Of a stretch of DNA of 64,000 bases, positions 22,261 to 33,345 are shown one piece after another. Each line of letters starts with the position of its first letter. Position 1 is the stretch's first letter. The notes under the pieces are model-generated. The model saw nothing but the letters and a program-made list of their open reading frames with translations. It had not been told where the DNA came from and did no database searches. The DNA is from Isoetes taiwanensis (lineage: Eukaryota; Streptophyta; Lycopodiopsida; Isoetales; Isoetaceae). The position numbers and the translations under genes were made by a program. The DNA lies in NCBI GenBank assembly GCA_021234155.1, contig JAJEKV010000008.1:6574945-6638944 (forward strand), given 5' to 3'.

Positions 22261-23220
22261 GGCCAGCTTTACACAGTGTATTATAATTACACGGCAACTA
22301 ACATAAAACCAAACGAAGACTATGGATTTGCATTTAACGGTACTGAAAATCTGTTTCACAAATTCATTTTGTTAACTCATATGCATATTAATACTTTATT
22401 AAACTATACAGGTGGATTTAATCAACCAATCATGTGTGGTGGAGAACCCAGAGTTATGACAAAGAGAGAGAGGGGTGCCAGTTGCACTCCATTTTACACA
22501 ATAAAAATTAATGTACCAATTCATGGTAAGCTATACTACATGTTTGCATGTCTATAGTTCATGATAAATCTGATTCCTTGTCATTGCATCATACAAAACT
22601 TATCTTTTTGTACAGCCCGGACGTTGGAGTTTTCATTTACAAATGGAGAAGATTGGGATGGTCCCTATAAGCTGGTGTTTGATATTCCTCCCAAATTGAG
22701 AAATAAGCCTATGAGTTTTTTTAACGAGGTAAGTCTTGATTATTAGTTGCCAAGATGATTGTAGTATATTGCTTTTGGTACTTGCTTGTATATACCCGTG
22801 AGTTTTAATGGGCAAATGACACAACTATATCATGCATGGCAGACAGACGAGTTATTGCTATATTAAATGTTCTTGTCAATAAGATTGCCATTGAACAGAG
22901 GTTAAAATCTTATATATTTGCAGGGATTAGAAAAGGAACTTTCAGAAGCTGGGGCCTGTGAAGGTGCAATATACCCGGAGGCAGTTTTAGTCCAAGATAG
23001 ATTCCCAAGTAGTCTCATTCACAAAGGAGTGAGTGATACTTCATTTTTCTTAAAGAAATGTTATGCTTAAGATTTTCAAACGCTAAATAGAGTTGGATTG
23101 GATTAACAGCAGGGAAACCAATGCGAATTGAACTTGGTTCCTGGATGTACAGATAAAGAGTCACCTTTTTATGACCCATTAGCAACTGTTAGCGTTGAAT
23201 GCCCATATGTTGATAATTGA
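22261..23220 (+). CDS. Conserved plant protein of unknown function, last five exons
   Basis: Five exons join in phase with GT-AG introns: 22261-22339, 22412-22525, 22616-22728, 22924-23028 and 23113-23220 (TGA). They encode about 173 residues including 'GGFNQPIMCGGEPRVM', 'CTPFYTIKINVPIHG', 'LEFSFTNGEDWDGPYKL', 'FFNEGLEKELSEAGACEG' and 'LVPGCTDKESPFYDPLA'. I recognise this C-terminal domain from plant genomes as a conserved Cys-containing protein often annotated as hypothetical or plastid-associated. I know of no assigned reaction. All junctions and codons are intact, so this part is under selection or very recently copied. The 5' exons are not in view, and nearby fragments of other genes raise the possibility that it too is a captured segment. 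Confidence 0.75.
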
Positions 23221-23830
23221 CATATACATATTCGTATAGACTGGTATAAGCGGGTATTATAGAGATGAATTGTAGATTCCAATTGTATTTGTATGTTCTT
23301 TGGAGGTTAGGGTATTTGTATGTTCAGTTGTTAAAAATGAGGTCTGACAGAACATGTCTCTATTGTGAATGGGAAGTTGGGTATGGTGGCATATTTACAT
23401 GGACAGGATGTGTTGGGTAATAGTGTAATTATTGTACAATCCTGCATTGGGATTCTGAATTGTCTCCTTGATAGAAAGGTTTTTGGACCTCTCACTGGCA
23501 TGTAAGAAAAGGTAGGGAACACAGATCCAACCTTATTACATTATGAACATGCTTAAGATACATGCTTAAGACCATATTTGTAAACACATCTAGAATGGAA
23601 CCATTAAAGTCGTTCCCATCACCATTCCTGCACAAAGACAGAAATGTGCAGAATTGTATCTAAAATAGACCAACAAAGAGATCTCTGTTCCAAAACCAGG
23701 ATATGCTACATGTTCACCAAATAAATTCTTCTCAAACCCAATATAATTCTTTTAACAAAGAACAGAAATGAGAACTGTACAGGATACTTCATCAAAAGAT
23801 CATGTTACAGAAGTCAACAAGAGAACTTAC
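23221..23830. other. Spacer between convergent gene segments
   Basis: This AT-rich stretch lies between the stop of the plus-strand gene and the minus-strand SOS1-type exons. The next SOS1 exon expected downstream on the minus strand is not found here. Confidence 0.45.
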
Positions 23831-24416
23831 AGTAAAGAAGGCCAGATAGCTCGCAGTAAGAGTCAACGTAATTTCCATAACTGTATCATCAAACATGACC
23901 CCAAGCCAGAGAACAGCCACAATTCCAAATGCTAGACCCAATGCAACTCTGCAAAAACATTTGACCATGTTTCATTTTCCAAGTGAAAAATCGAAGGTGG
24001 CAGATGAAAGCTAACGCCGCGAATGCAACTTTAGAAAGGAATCCCACAATTTCCCCAGCAGAGAAATGCTTGCCAAGTGCCATTTCCAGGAAAAGCTCAA
24101 AGACAACCATGGCCGTTCTACATAACATGCATGTACAACCCACTTAGCTCATTTTGCAATAACCTAACATAATTTAAAACCCATCAAATTCTAGTAATCA
24201 GCATCCACAAACCCATCATTCATTAGCGATTCGCCTTCAATTATTGTACTCAGTTTCTTGCTTGCTCCAAGCTCTTTCAAAAGGGCAACTACAGCAACAG
24301 GATCCGTTGCACTAAGCAGCCCCCCCAGCAACAATGATGCTTTCCAGTTCCAATCGTAAGGAAAAATATACTGTAACCATAGTTGTGACACTGACAGATT
24401 ATGACCTTCCTTGAAA
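23831..24416 (-). pseudogene. SOS1: SOS1/NHX7-type plasma-membrane Na+/H+ antiporter, three-exon fragment
   Basis: Three minus-strand exons splice in phase: 24416-24213, 24117-24016 and 23948-23831. They give 'PYDWNWKASLLLGGLLSATD', 'PVAVVALLKELGASKKLSTI', 'IEGESLMNDGTAMVVFELFL' and 'FGIVAVLWLGVMFDDTVMEI'. ATDPVA and the LSTIIEGESLMNDGTA block are the cation-exchange core of SOS1/NHX7, including the Asp of the ATDP motif that carries ions. A full protein has about 1,100 residues; only about 140 are here, and neither the upstream nor the downstream exons are found within several hundred bases. The frame itself is intact. It is therefore a gene fragment, or part of a gene with very large introns; I favour a fragment because unrelated coding pieces flank it. 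Confidence 0.85.
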
Positions 24417-24540
24417 CTGTAAATAAGAAATAGCAATTTTTCAAAATAATAAGAAATGTTAAAATCAAGAACTATTCCTCTTTTACATCTTAAAAGGTGA
24501 ATATAACATATAAATGATACAGGTATTTCTACCAGACTTT

Positions 24541-24606
24541 TAAGCTTGTAAGGTTGGCCAATCCAGAAGGAATTTCACCACCAAGGCCACAAGAACCAAT
24601 ATTCCT
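24541..24606 (-). pseudogene. Leucine-rich repeat exon fragment (LRR receptor kinase VIII-2-like)
   Basis: The minus strand after an acceptor-like TTTCTTTCAG reads 'NIGSCGLGGEIPSGLANLTSL', one LRR unit. The wording (CG.GGEIPS..ANL) is that of malectin/LRR receptor-like kinases of subfamily VIII-2. Only one repeat is seen, about 125 bases upstream of the SOS1-type exons and on the same strand, so two unrelated host genes contribute neighbouring exons. Confidence 0.65.
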
Positions 24607-25235
24607 GAAAGAAAGAAATTCGTGCATTACTTGAATCAACAACTGAAATAAAATTAATTGCTGTCAATTCGTTTCACATTTTGATCCTATTAGAAAGAGT
24701 ATTGGATCTTACAAATCTGTTAAATTCTTCAGATTTAGCCTTAACTCTCATGCATCTTCAAGTTTTTGGCTATGGCGATAGCAGCTTCCATTTTCGTCAT
24801 CTTATCAGAGCTATAAGCATCCATCATAACTCTGGTTTTGTCCATCCATGCGTCCGCGTTAAACGAATCTGGTAAACATGGGATGTAAAAAATTAACAAA
24901 CTCCCATAGAATCAAATACATGTTATATGTAAGTATAAGCAGCATGTGCAAGTATAAGCAGCACTGTCAAGGCTGTCACAGTGACCATAGACATCAAGGT
25001 GCAGATTGTAACTGCTAGAGCATGACTCCTATTTTTTAACGTGACAACAGACAATTGAAAAGTCATTGAAAAGTCATAGTGCGAGATATTAAACTTACCA
25101 AACAAGCTGAAATATGGATCCAACCTGTGAACCAATGAATACAATCTGTTAGGACTGTCTAAGATGATCCTTTGGGAATTGAACCCAAATTCTGCCCGTA
25201 GAACCTTTCTTTTATTTTTTTTCTTATTAAGTACA
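24607..25235. other. Unassigned stretch with possible minus-strand exon remnants
   Basis: A minus-strand frame near 24740-24870 reads like coding sequence (FNADAWMDKTRVMM... KMEAAIAIAKNLK) after an acceptor-like TTTACCAG. A hydrophobic frame lies near 24925-25030. Neither is recognised. A B-box-like GGTTCAATTCC on the minus strand near 25175 has no partner A box. Confidence 0.35.
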
Positions 25236-26465
25236 TCAGTTATTATGATCAATCCTCAGGGTATGAGGAGGCATACAATCCTTGCATCTGATTGTGTACT
25301 CTCTTCTATATCCCACTTTCTTACCATCCACCAGGAAATAAAATTCAGAAACTCCAGTCAACGATTCCAATAACCTTCTGCATTCCACTAATGTCCATAC
25401 TTCTTCCACGTTCAATAATTGAATACGATCATTCTCCATATGCACAGTCAATTCAATTGAAGGAGTCCTAATACAATGCTCCTCCACAGCTTTCCAGCAC
25501 AGCAGACCATTTTCTCGCTGCCTTTTTTTTCTTTGAACAAAGAAATCGCAATATAAGGTCTGCTTTGATAACCTGTACCTGAAAGTTGTTGTTCCATATT
25601 ATTTACTACAAAAGCAAAATTACAACAAAATCTTCATGGTTACCTGAACGTAAAACTGCTCGAGTCCACCTCGCAAACAGTTATCTGTCCACCTGTCTCA
25701 TGGATTCGCTTTCTCCATTCTCCATGAAAAATTTGCTCGAGAGAGGTTTCACTAACACCTTGGAAGGTGTATGTCTGTGGTGCAACCTTTAACGTCCGTA
25801 CATCCTTGAACAAGAACGCAAATATACTTATCGGAATGAAGGCTTTTGTAGCACCTCGAACCCCTCCTCTTTCTGTCAACAGCTTTTGTACTTCTCTTGC
25901 TAATAAGTAGCGAAAGGCCATAACAATATGCATATTAGAAATGCCTTTAGAAATCCTACCAGTGTCAACTTGCCCAACTTGCCTTTTGATTTCGTGTAAT
26001 GGTATTTGTGGAACCAAACACCTCGATCCCTGAGAGAAGACAAGGTAACGTCAGGAAATAGTAATTGCCCAATAGCATAATGATGAACTTCTAACACGCT
26101 TGTGATGCTCTGTGCTGGAACTATATTCTTGAACTCAGAAGAACAAAGACAATTTGTTTCAAGCTTTGGAAATGTAGAACTCTTTGCAATATCCTCCTTC
26201 ATCATATCTTGAGGCCCATAGGCATGTGCAACAACAATCTCGTCTATACTTTTATGGCCTTGACTAATCACAAATCCAAGAACATGTGCTTTCCAATGTG
26301 CGGTCAAATCGTTGAGCTTTCGTTTTTTTACTGCATGATTCCCCGTTGCGCAGGCCTCATCGTTACCCAAGAACCCACTGAGATATTCAAATCAATCCAT
26401 TCTCCATTATCATCCTTCCCATTCCGTAGTATAATTTGACTAATTTCAGATCGATTAATAGCCAT
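25236..26465 (-). CDS. Unrecognised multi-exon gene, apparently frameshifted
   Basis: The minus strand has ATG at 26465 (MAINRSEISQIILRNGKDD). It continues in another frame through 'KKRKLNDLTAHWKAHVLGFV', 'VPAQSITSVLEVHHYAIGQLL', then 'GRISKGISNMHIVMAFRYLL', 'GEWRKRIHETGGQITVCEVD'. A donor GTAACC near 25642 and an acceptor before about 25575 lead into 'YRLSKQTLYCDFFVQRKKRQ' and 'LNVEEVWTLVECRRLLESLT', ending at 25236. Codon use and composition look like a real protein of roughly 350-400 residues. Frame changes occur near 26360 and 26030. I do not recognise the family; no catalytic motif, signal or membrane segment is evident. Confidence 0.45.
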
Positions 26466-26469
26466 TACC

Positions 26470-28270
26470 TGTGCAAATAAATGAATGTGTTAGCCAGCTA
26501 GATAACTACTGAACAAATAACACAATAGGGTAGAAGAGTACTTACAATTTATCTTCAGAGTGACTGCCCGCTAATATTAAGAGCAGAATTATGCAAATGC
26601 TCAATCTTTATCTTGTTTAGATAATAAACATGTAATGCTGATGAGTGCTGGTGAGTGCTCTTTATAGCACTTTGTATATGCAGCAAAGTGAAATGATACC
26701 ACAGGCTGCTAATTGTTTCCATAGCTATAGATCTACAGAGCATATAATACAGCAAAGAAAATAAGAATGTTCCTATATCATAGATTCTTAGCAACATACC
26801 TTGTATTGGCCAATGTGCAATACCAAAATCTGCAAAAAAAAACAAGTGCAAAAGCGTAAATATAACATAGATAAGATAAGATAAGATGATAAAGAATATG
26901 TCTACAAAGAGCCACAATGTTCTCTAAAACTGGGTTCAAGAGAGAAAAAAAATCTGGAATTTTGTCTCCTTTCTGGCAGGTAAAACTTAAAGGCTTTCTA
27001 GCAAGAAAATTCAATTCTGCTTCTGCTAATATAATATTCATAGGATATTAATATTCTTCTAACAGGATCTTTTTGCTACCGAGTAGTTGGGAAAAGCCAG
27101 CCCGATTTGTCAAACAAATACTTTTGATAGAGCCCAAATGAATATGTTTAAAACAAAGGAAGCACAAATAAGCAGCAGCGGGGACATGTTAAATGTAATG
27201 GAGAGTCCTTTGAAAGAGCTCAGTCAGAGTCGTGTAAATGTGGATGAACATTCCTCTGAAATAAGAAAAGTCTGAATCTTGCTAAGCGTTTGTATCTCTG
27301 CATTCAGAATATTGGGTTTTGGGATCATGGAATGATTGGATCTACATTGTTCCCATGTATCACGTTAAAACTACTACGTCTAGCCAAAGATTAATGCTCT
27401 TACTAAGTTGTCACACAAACAAAGGTAGAAAGGCCCCCACCAAGGAGACGATCAGCGTTAAGGAGCTCTTCCAATTCCAAGCTGCAAATATCAGGAGCAG
27501 ATGTTAATATAAATCTCAAGATATATAATTATGATTAAGCATGTGATCTGGATCAACTGACTGCAAAACCTGATGAAATGAAATTAGAAAATGCAGAACG
27601 AATTTAACATCTTACTCTTGTTCTAGATTTAGTGGTGCATTCCCATTAGCTACTATCAAAGCTGTTACAGGATTTTTTGTCTCGTTTGTTATATGCTAAC
27701 TGATTCCTGCAATTGCACTGAACCAAATGTAAAGAGTATGAAAACATTCACAAATAAAATGTAACTATTGTTTCGAAAGCACCAAATGATAAAACAATCA
27801 TTGAATACCTGCTATAATCTGTCGGTAAGCACTACACGGCCTTGCTCGATGTGAACATCCACAACTAGAAGATTTTAAAGGGACAATGCAAGATGATTCA
27901 GCAACCCTATTTCGGCCCTCACGATGCTTCCAATCTAAAATCAAAGTTTTTGTTTGGTGGGGAGAATGAAAATTTTTGGTTGCTAGGTTGAGCCCGTGAA
28001 TGACTTTCGCGCTCCCTATGCAGAAATTCAGGCGAGAAACTCTAAGAGGTGTGCATTAATTTCTATTTTGCTTTAATGAGGGGTGCCATAAATACATACA
28101 TCTATTGTTTAAATTTGGATTTTCCGGTCTGGAGAAAACTTTTTTAGATTTTTTCTTAGCTGATTTTCCTAAGGTTTTGGGGATTTTTGCCACCTGAAAA
28201 ACAAATCCGATTGCCAAAAAAATAGCGAATTGTTTTTAGTCTGATTTCCCGCTAAAGACTGATTGGATTA
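26470..28270. other. AT-rich interval, no supported gene
   Basis: Short frames only. Polypyrimidine and AT-rich stretches suggest intron or repeat DNA. Nothing in either strand matched a known domain. Confidence 0.45.
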
Positions 28271-28342
28271 GGCATGATTGTGCAGGTGGCGATGAAGGCC
28301 TGCATGTGGCTGGATTAGGATAGCCATGGAAAGTCTGGAATG

Positions 28343-28445
28343 TATAAAGAAAAGAGAAAAGGCATGCCTATCATAGTGCAAATCAAAGCGACCAAAGTGC
28401 TTGAGAAACTGCATCTTGCAAGCAAGCCCCATTACCGATCTGCAG
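28343..28445 (+). promoter_or_regulatory. Possible promoter and first untranslated exon upstream of the LRR gene
   Basis: A TATAAA at 28343-28348 is followed by purine-rich leader sequence and a donor-like CTGCAG/GTAAAG near 28445. It lies upstream of the LRR coding exon on the same strand. The link to that exon is inference only, because the sequence from 28446 to 29998 (including a (TTTTC)n stretch near 28460) shows no coding exon I can assign. Confidence 0.3.
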
Positions 28446-29998
28446 GTAAAGCTTCCTATTTCTTTTCTTTTCTTTTCTTTCGTTTCTCTGTGGCATGATA
28501 TAATTCTTGAGTAAATTTTTACATGGCATTCGACCTATGAATTGTTCGAGCCATGTCTATGTCGATCGATGTGCCAGATCCTCTTTAACACACGCAGTTC
28601 TGCAAAGCAAGGTTCTTGCCCTTTGTGATCCGTGCTTGCTTCTTTATTAATGTCATTGCCTAAACTTACATCTTTATTAGTTGGTTCTTTGCAGATGATG
28701 CACCCAAGATCCAGATATTTTGTCCCACTCTTGGTCTATTTTTTTCTTTCTTTTGATGCTCTGAGTCGCAGAGTTACTAGCATGATTTGTTTTACATGAT
28801 TGTTTCAGAAAAAATAAGTGTTCATGCAGAGCAACAAATGCCGTTAATCCTCTAAGGAAGGCAGCAAAAATTTATGGAGGCAAGACCTGAGGCAGGTGGA
28901 CAAGTGGAACTTAAAAGGTTTTCCAAGTAATAAAAGATTGTGTGGTGTAGACAGCCGTTGGAGCCCCGAATTGCAGAGCAAGGTAAAAGAGCATGGAACA
29001 CAGCTCTGAAAGGATTGTGCATAGAGGATGTGTCTTATATGAAGAGATGTTAAAATAAGACTGTGGAACTTTAACAGAATTTTAGGCCCATCTGCATTCC
29101 CTTGAACAGAGTTGTGACTATGATGCAGGGACAGAGGACGGCCTATTCTGGCAGACTTCATGCCAGTCAAAAGGAAGACAGGCTCAAGAAAATCAGCACC
29201 AATTGCATCTAGCCTCTGGTGCAAATAGGAACGGAGGTTATTGGACTCTCCATGTTCCTCTACCTTCAATTTTGAGAAGCATGTGGTGGTCTAAATTCCT
29301 TAATCTCATGATTCTAAACCTGTTTTGCTTTGCTTAGATTATGAATCTACATGGTTCATGAGTGATGCTTGGCCAAGGTTTGTGCTCCTTCTCTCAAGCA
29401 GTATTAATTTGGATTTCTTTGATTCATTTCTGTTTTGAAGGGCCTTAACTGGAATACATTGAATGGTCTCACTGTATTCTCAACTCATTTTTTATGCTGG
29501 GGCATATATAATTCAGGTTCGGAGCACCATGGAGCCTTCTGAGTGTTTTTCCTGCCAAGGTACATAGATGTGAGTCGGCTCTTTGTCTTAGATTTGTTTC
29601 ATTTAATGTAGGTAGCATAGAAATTGAAAATGGGGAGATTCTTAATATTCATTTGCATAGCTGCAGAGAAACATCATTGTTTCTAATTACATGCCCTAAG
29701 TGACATTTACAAATGGAACCTTCATTTGCTGCATGGCGAGATTATATTGCTGACACCTTCATTTCTTGCATAAGGTCGTACTGCTTGAAGTTGTCACAAG
29801 GGAATATTTGATGCTCATTATCTTACATTCCTTTTATTTCTTAGCTCCAATCAGCATGTGTGCCTGAGAAATTGATAATTCATTTTTTTAGTTTTGAATG
29901 CCTATGATGCCCAAAGGCCTTCTAAATCGTTGTGTTATCGAGTGCTCTCTATAGCAGTCCATAGGATGATTCAGTCATAGTCATGAATAAATATAAAC

Positions 29999-30946
29999 TT
30001 GATGTTACATTTAAAGCAATTAAATTTAGCTTCACATCTTTGTGCAGGCCTTATAATAGGTAATTTGGTGCAGTACATGGCCAAGGCTTTTGATCAAATA
30101 GAAGGTCTAGATTTGAGCTTCAATATCTTTACAGGATCAATTCCATCCGGGCTTGGCAGCCTTCCAAGGCTAAACACACTCACATTGGCTCATAACAGTC
30201 TATCAGGTTCCCTGCCAAGGATCACATCCCCTTTGATTCACCTTGATCTTCAAAAGAATGCTCTAAGTGGTGACCTGCCTGCATTGCCATATACATTGGA
30301 GTATCTGTGTCTTGCCAGGAATTGTTTCTCAGGCTCTTTGGGACCTGTAAGTGGCCTCAACAGCTTAACCTTTCTAGATTTGAGCTTCAAAGAATTTACT
30401 GGAAGCATTCCATCGGTGATATTCGGCTTCAAATTGACAGACCTGCTGCTGCAGAGGAATAAGCTTTCCAGACCAGTCATTCCACCAGGGCCAGTGAGCA
30501 TTATGAACAATGATCTAAGTTATAACACACTTTCTGGACAGCCTTCACCTCTGCTTTCTTATGCTCAGAAGCTGTTTCTTAACAACAACAAGTTTACTGG
30601 TCTGGTGCCTCAAGAGTTTGTGGACAATATGGTTTTTGGTGACCTTCAGATTGTGTATTTGCAGCACAACTATTTCAGGACCCTCAAGATGGGGGCTGAC
30701 CTTGCTCTTCCTATCACTTGCACTTTCTGCATACAGTATAATTGCCTGAACCCTCCTCTGCAATCTGCATGCCCTACTAATGTTGGCAGGCAATCCTCCA
30801 GACCCAGCTATCAGTGTAACAGTACTGTTTCGGATCTATTTAATTACATAGACCTTTCATCCAAGATGTACTTCAATTGTTTTGCCATTAGTATAACTAC
30901 CATACCTAATTGTTGTAACCACATCAAAAGTCTCCAGTTCCAATAA
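29999..30946 (+). CDS. Leucine-rich repeat protein (receptor-like protein type, no kinase), C-terminal exon
   Basis: The frame encodes about eight plant-type LRRs, such as 'IEGLDLSFNIFTGSIPSGLG', 'LNTLTLAHNSLSGSLP', 'LTFLDLSFKEFTGSIPS' and 'KLFLNNNKFTGLVPQEF', with the LxxLxLxxNxLxGxIP spacing of extracellular plant LRRs. They are followed by a cysteine-bearing cap ('CTFCIQYNCLNPPL', 'ACPTNVGRQSSRPSYQC'). There is no kinase or transmembrane segment, and the tail after the last Cys looks like read-through. No signal peptide is present, so the 5' exons are missing. A likely acceptor is at about 30046 (TTTGTGCAG). Related plant proteins are secreted or cell-surface LRR proteins. The frame is intact, so function is possible, but the gene as seen is partial. 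Confidence 0.75.
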   Translation: MMLHLKQLNLASHLCAGLIIGNLVQYMAKAFDQIEGLDLSFNIFTGSIPSGLGSLPRLNTLTLAHNSLSGSLPRITSPLIHLDLQKNALSGDLPALPYTLEYLCLARNCFSGSLGPVSGLNSLTFLDLSFKEFTGSIPSVIFGFKLTDLLLQRNKLSRPVIPPGPVSIMNNDLSYNTLSGQPSPLLSYAQKLFLNNNKFTGLVPQEFVDNMVFGDLQIVYLQHNYFRTLKMGADLALPITCTFCIQYNCLNPPLQSACPTNVGRQSSRPSYQCNSTVSDLFNYIDLSSKMYFNCFAISITTIPNCCNHIKSLQFQ

Positions 30947-30949
30947 ATT

Positions 30950-31395
30950 ATCATTTTTTCCCTGGTTATTTTTTCCCTCCCTGGTTTCAACACGGGTCTG
31001 TCAATGCAATATATTAAGAAATAACATTTTTGTGAGTTAGAAATCTCAAAAAGAAAGCTCATTTGTGAATATTATATTTGTTTGACACATGTCAAAGAAA
31101 TAAAAAACTCACTTGGGAACATTATATTTGCTTGACATTTTTTTTTCCCACATGCTCATATTTCCTCACCTAGGTAGTCTTTTAATTACTCCATGTTACA
31201 CAAATTAGGTATATTGGATTCAATATATTAGGTGCATATTGGATCCAAGAGTGAAGCATTTTTGAAAATGAAATAAGCTAAATTCTCATATTGTACCTTT
31301 AAAATAATAATATCTTTGTTTCCTCTAAGAACATAAGACATTGTTGCAAAAAATCATAGTATAACATGAATGGTACTCAATGGTACTCATAGTCT
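30950..31395. other. AT-rich 3' flank, no gene seen
   Basis: Short repeated phrases (for example CTCA(C/T)TTGTGAATATTATATTTG with a diverged copy about 60 bases later) suggest repeat DNA. No coding or RNA feature was found. Confidence 0.4.
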
Positions 31396-31396
31396 T

Positions 31397-31650
31397 ACAC
31401 TTCCTCTATGACCGGTCACAATGTAGCAAGTTATTTGATTATATCTATATAGGATATTTCTTTTGTTCTAGATGTGGTGCCAAACGAATGTCTTTATACT
31501 ATCTATCTATATATCTTATACTCGCTCTATGATTAGTCACAATGTAAGCAAGTTATTTGGTCATATCTATATAGGATATTTCATTTGTTGTAGATGTGGT
31601 GCCAATCAAATGTCTTTATACTTACTATCTATCTATCTGTCTATGAAAGT
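31397..31650 (+). repeat. ~120-bp tandem duplication with TATC microsatellite
   Basis: The phrase CTCTATGA..GGTCACAATGTA(A)GCAAGTTATTTG...ATATCTATATAGGATATTTC...TAGATGTGGTGCCAA occurs at 31405 and again at 31524, followed each time by TCTATC repeats. The period is about 120 bases. Confidence 0.85.
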
Positions 31651-31816
31651 TCACTACAATAGCCAAACCTTCTCTTTGATAAATACTAGGTAACATCATC
31701 TTTATACAAGTTTCAACTTCTTTCAATTTCAATGACATCATATATATTTCAATAATGTTTAGCATCACCTATTCCATCCAACAAAATGCTGCGCATTAAC
31801 TTATGTTTGTATCTAT

Positions 31817-31846
31817 GCCCGGCAACGCCAGGCACCCGTTACTAGT
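31817..31846 (+). mobile_element. Helitron-like 3' terminus
   Basis: The hairpin GCCCGGC-AAC-GCCAGGC (one central mismatch) is followed by ACCCGTTA and CTAG at 31842-31845, then T. Hairpin plus CTRR ahead of T is the hallmark 3' end of a Helitron on the plus strand. The 5' TC end was not located, so its extent is unknown. Confidence 0.6.
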
Positions 31847-32037
31847 ATTAATTGAATAAAAAACATGCCACGTAGACTGGTATAAAACAATAGCACCTTT
31901 CCTGCCATTGGCCGATTCTAAATGCCCACGTGGAATTTCAAGGATTTTTTATTAGGATATTTTGACATCCCAAAAAAACTCTAATGTAAGTCAGTAGACC
32001 TGTGACAACATCAGTAAACATTAGTTAAGGCACTTAC

Positions 32038-32756
32038 TTGTGTCTATTGGTTCTTGTGGTACCACTCGAACACCAAAAGCCAAAAGCCATGTCTCAATCA
32101 TAATATGGGCACAACTGGGGCTGCAGCATGTTCTAGAGTGTCTACAAAACAAATTCAAAATCAATAGAGTCTTTAGACGAGGGTTAGAGATGATAATATT
32201 TACCTCAAATGGTGTGATAGACATGGAATGTGATACTGGTGACTGCATTCTGCTATCACAACTGGCAACATTTTACCCTCCCATTTCAGACAACGTCCAC
32301 AAAATGGACAACCTTCATCACCCTCTTCTTCTGCCTCAGGAAGCATTGGAAGTGCAGGATCTAAAGGAGTGTCATGACCACTACGCTCAGAAAAAATCTC
32401 AAATCTTTGCATTCGAGGTTGCAGCTCCAGCAGTAAGTCTTCACATGCCTTTAGCTCAATTTCAGTTTCTGCTAGTTCCTTATTTAATTGATTCAGCCCA
32501 GGCAACACTGTACCATTTAGCTCTTCATCCTTTAGTTTGCTTACAACCCGAACAACCTCTGCTGCTTTCGGATTTGCTGTCATGATTGATTGCCATCTGT
32601 GCAAATCAGCTCTAATTTTTGATGCTTTATGCTCCATCAACTCAATATTTCTTTTGATATCATTTTTCCTATCCTCGTTTGCTTGCAATCGTTGCTTGCA
32701 TCTATCAAACCTAGCTGATGTTGCAGCCAACCATTCCTTCACAAGTCTGCCATAGT
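32038..32756 (-). CDS. Coiled-coil protein with RING/zinc-finger-like C-terminus, two exons
   Basis: Exons 32756-32204 and 32141-32038 (minus) join in phase across a GTAAAT...TTTTGTAG intron. About 150 residues of charged helix (for example 'RCKQRLQANEDRKNDIKRNI', 'LNQLNKELAETEIELKACED') predict a coiled coil. A Cys/His cluster follows: 'GCPFCGRCLKWEG', 'ECSHQYHIPCLSHHLR' and, across the junction, 'HSRTCCSPSCAHIMIETW'. The C-x2-C ... C-x-H-x2-H-x2-C ... C-C-x2-C spacing is RING-like. Both ends continue beyond the visible exons (acceptor at 32757, donor after 32038). Function is not known; ubiquitin ligase or transposon accessory protein are both possible. A CCACCA minisatellite lies 70 bases upstream. 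Confidence 0.6.
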
Positions 32757-32824
32757 CTGCAAAACAAAACACTACGTATATGTCAGCCTCCTAACATAGT
32801 AAGCCACGTACTCATGGAAAACCA

Positions 32825-33345
32825 CAATCACACACCACACAACAGAAGGTAGTCTCTACACACCACCACATACCACACACCACACAACATACACTGCATA
32901 GTACACACCACACAACACGCTGTGGTGGTAGCAAGGAGTGGTGGGACATTGTGCAGGGTGGTGAAGTGTGGTGGTGGTGTGTGTGGTGGTGGTGGGGTGT
33001 GGTGGTGGGGTTTGGTGGTGGTGGTGATGGGGTGTGTGGTGGTGGTGGAGTGTGGTATGGTGGAGTGTGGTGATGGGGTGTGGTGGTGGGGTGTGTGTGT
33101 GGTGGTGGTGGAGTGTGGGGTGTGGTGGTGGGGTGTGGTGTGGTGGTGGTGGATTGTGGTGTGGGACATGGTGGAGTATGGTGGTGTGGTGTGGTGGTGG
33201 TGGAGTGTGGTGGAGGGGTGTGGTGTGGGACATGGTGGAGTGTGGCGGTGGGAGATGGTAGAGTGTAGTGGTGGGAGATGGTGGGGTGTGGTGTGGGACA
33301 TGGTGGATGCCAACAACTCACCACTCACCACTCCATACATACCTC
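32825..33345. repeat. Second CCACCA/GGTGT minisatellite with strand switches
   Basis: The plus strand is CA-rich at about 32825-32930, GT-rich (GGTGGTGG, GGAGTGTGG, GGGTGTGG) at 32931-33310, and CA-rich again to 33345. The words are the complement of those at 9184-9765. All long frames across it are translations of the repeat. Confidence 0.95.

Noticed and set aside
25155-25195. tRNA or SINE internal promoter (GGTTCAATTCC on the minus strand)
   Set aside because: No A box, no acceptor or anticodon stem pairing around it.
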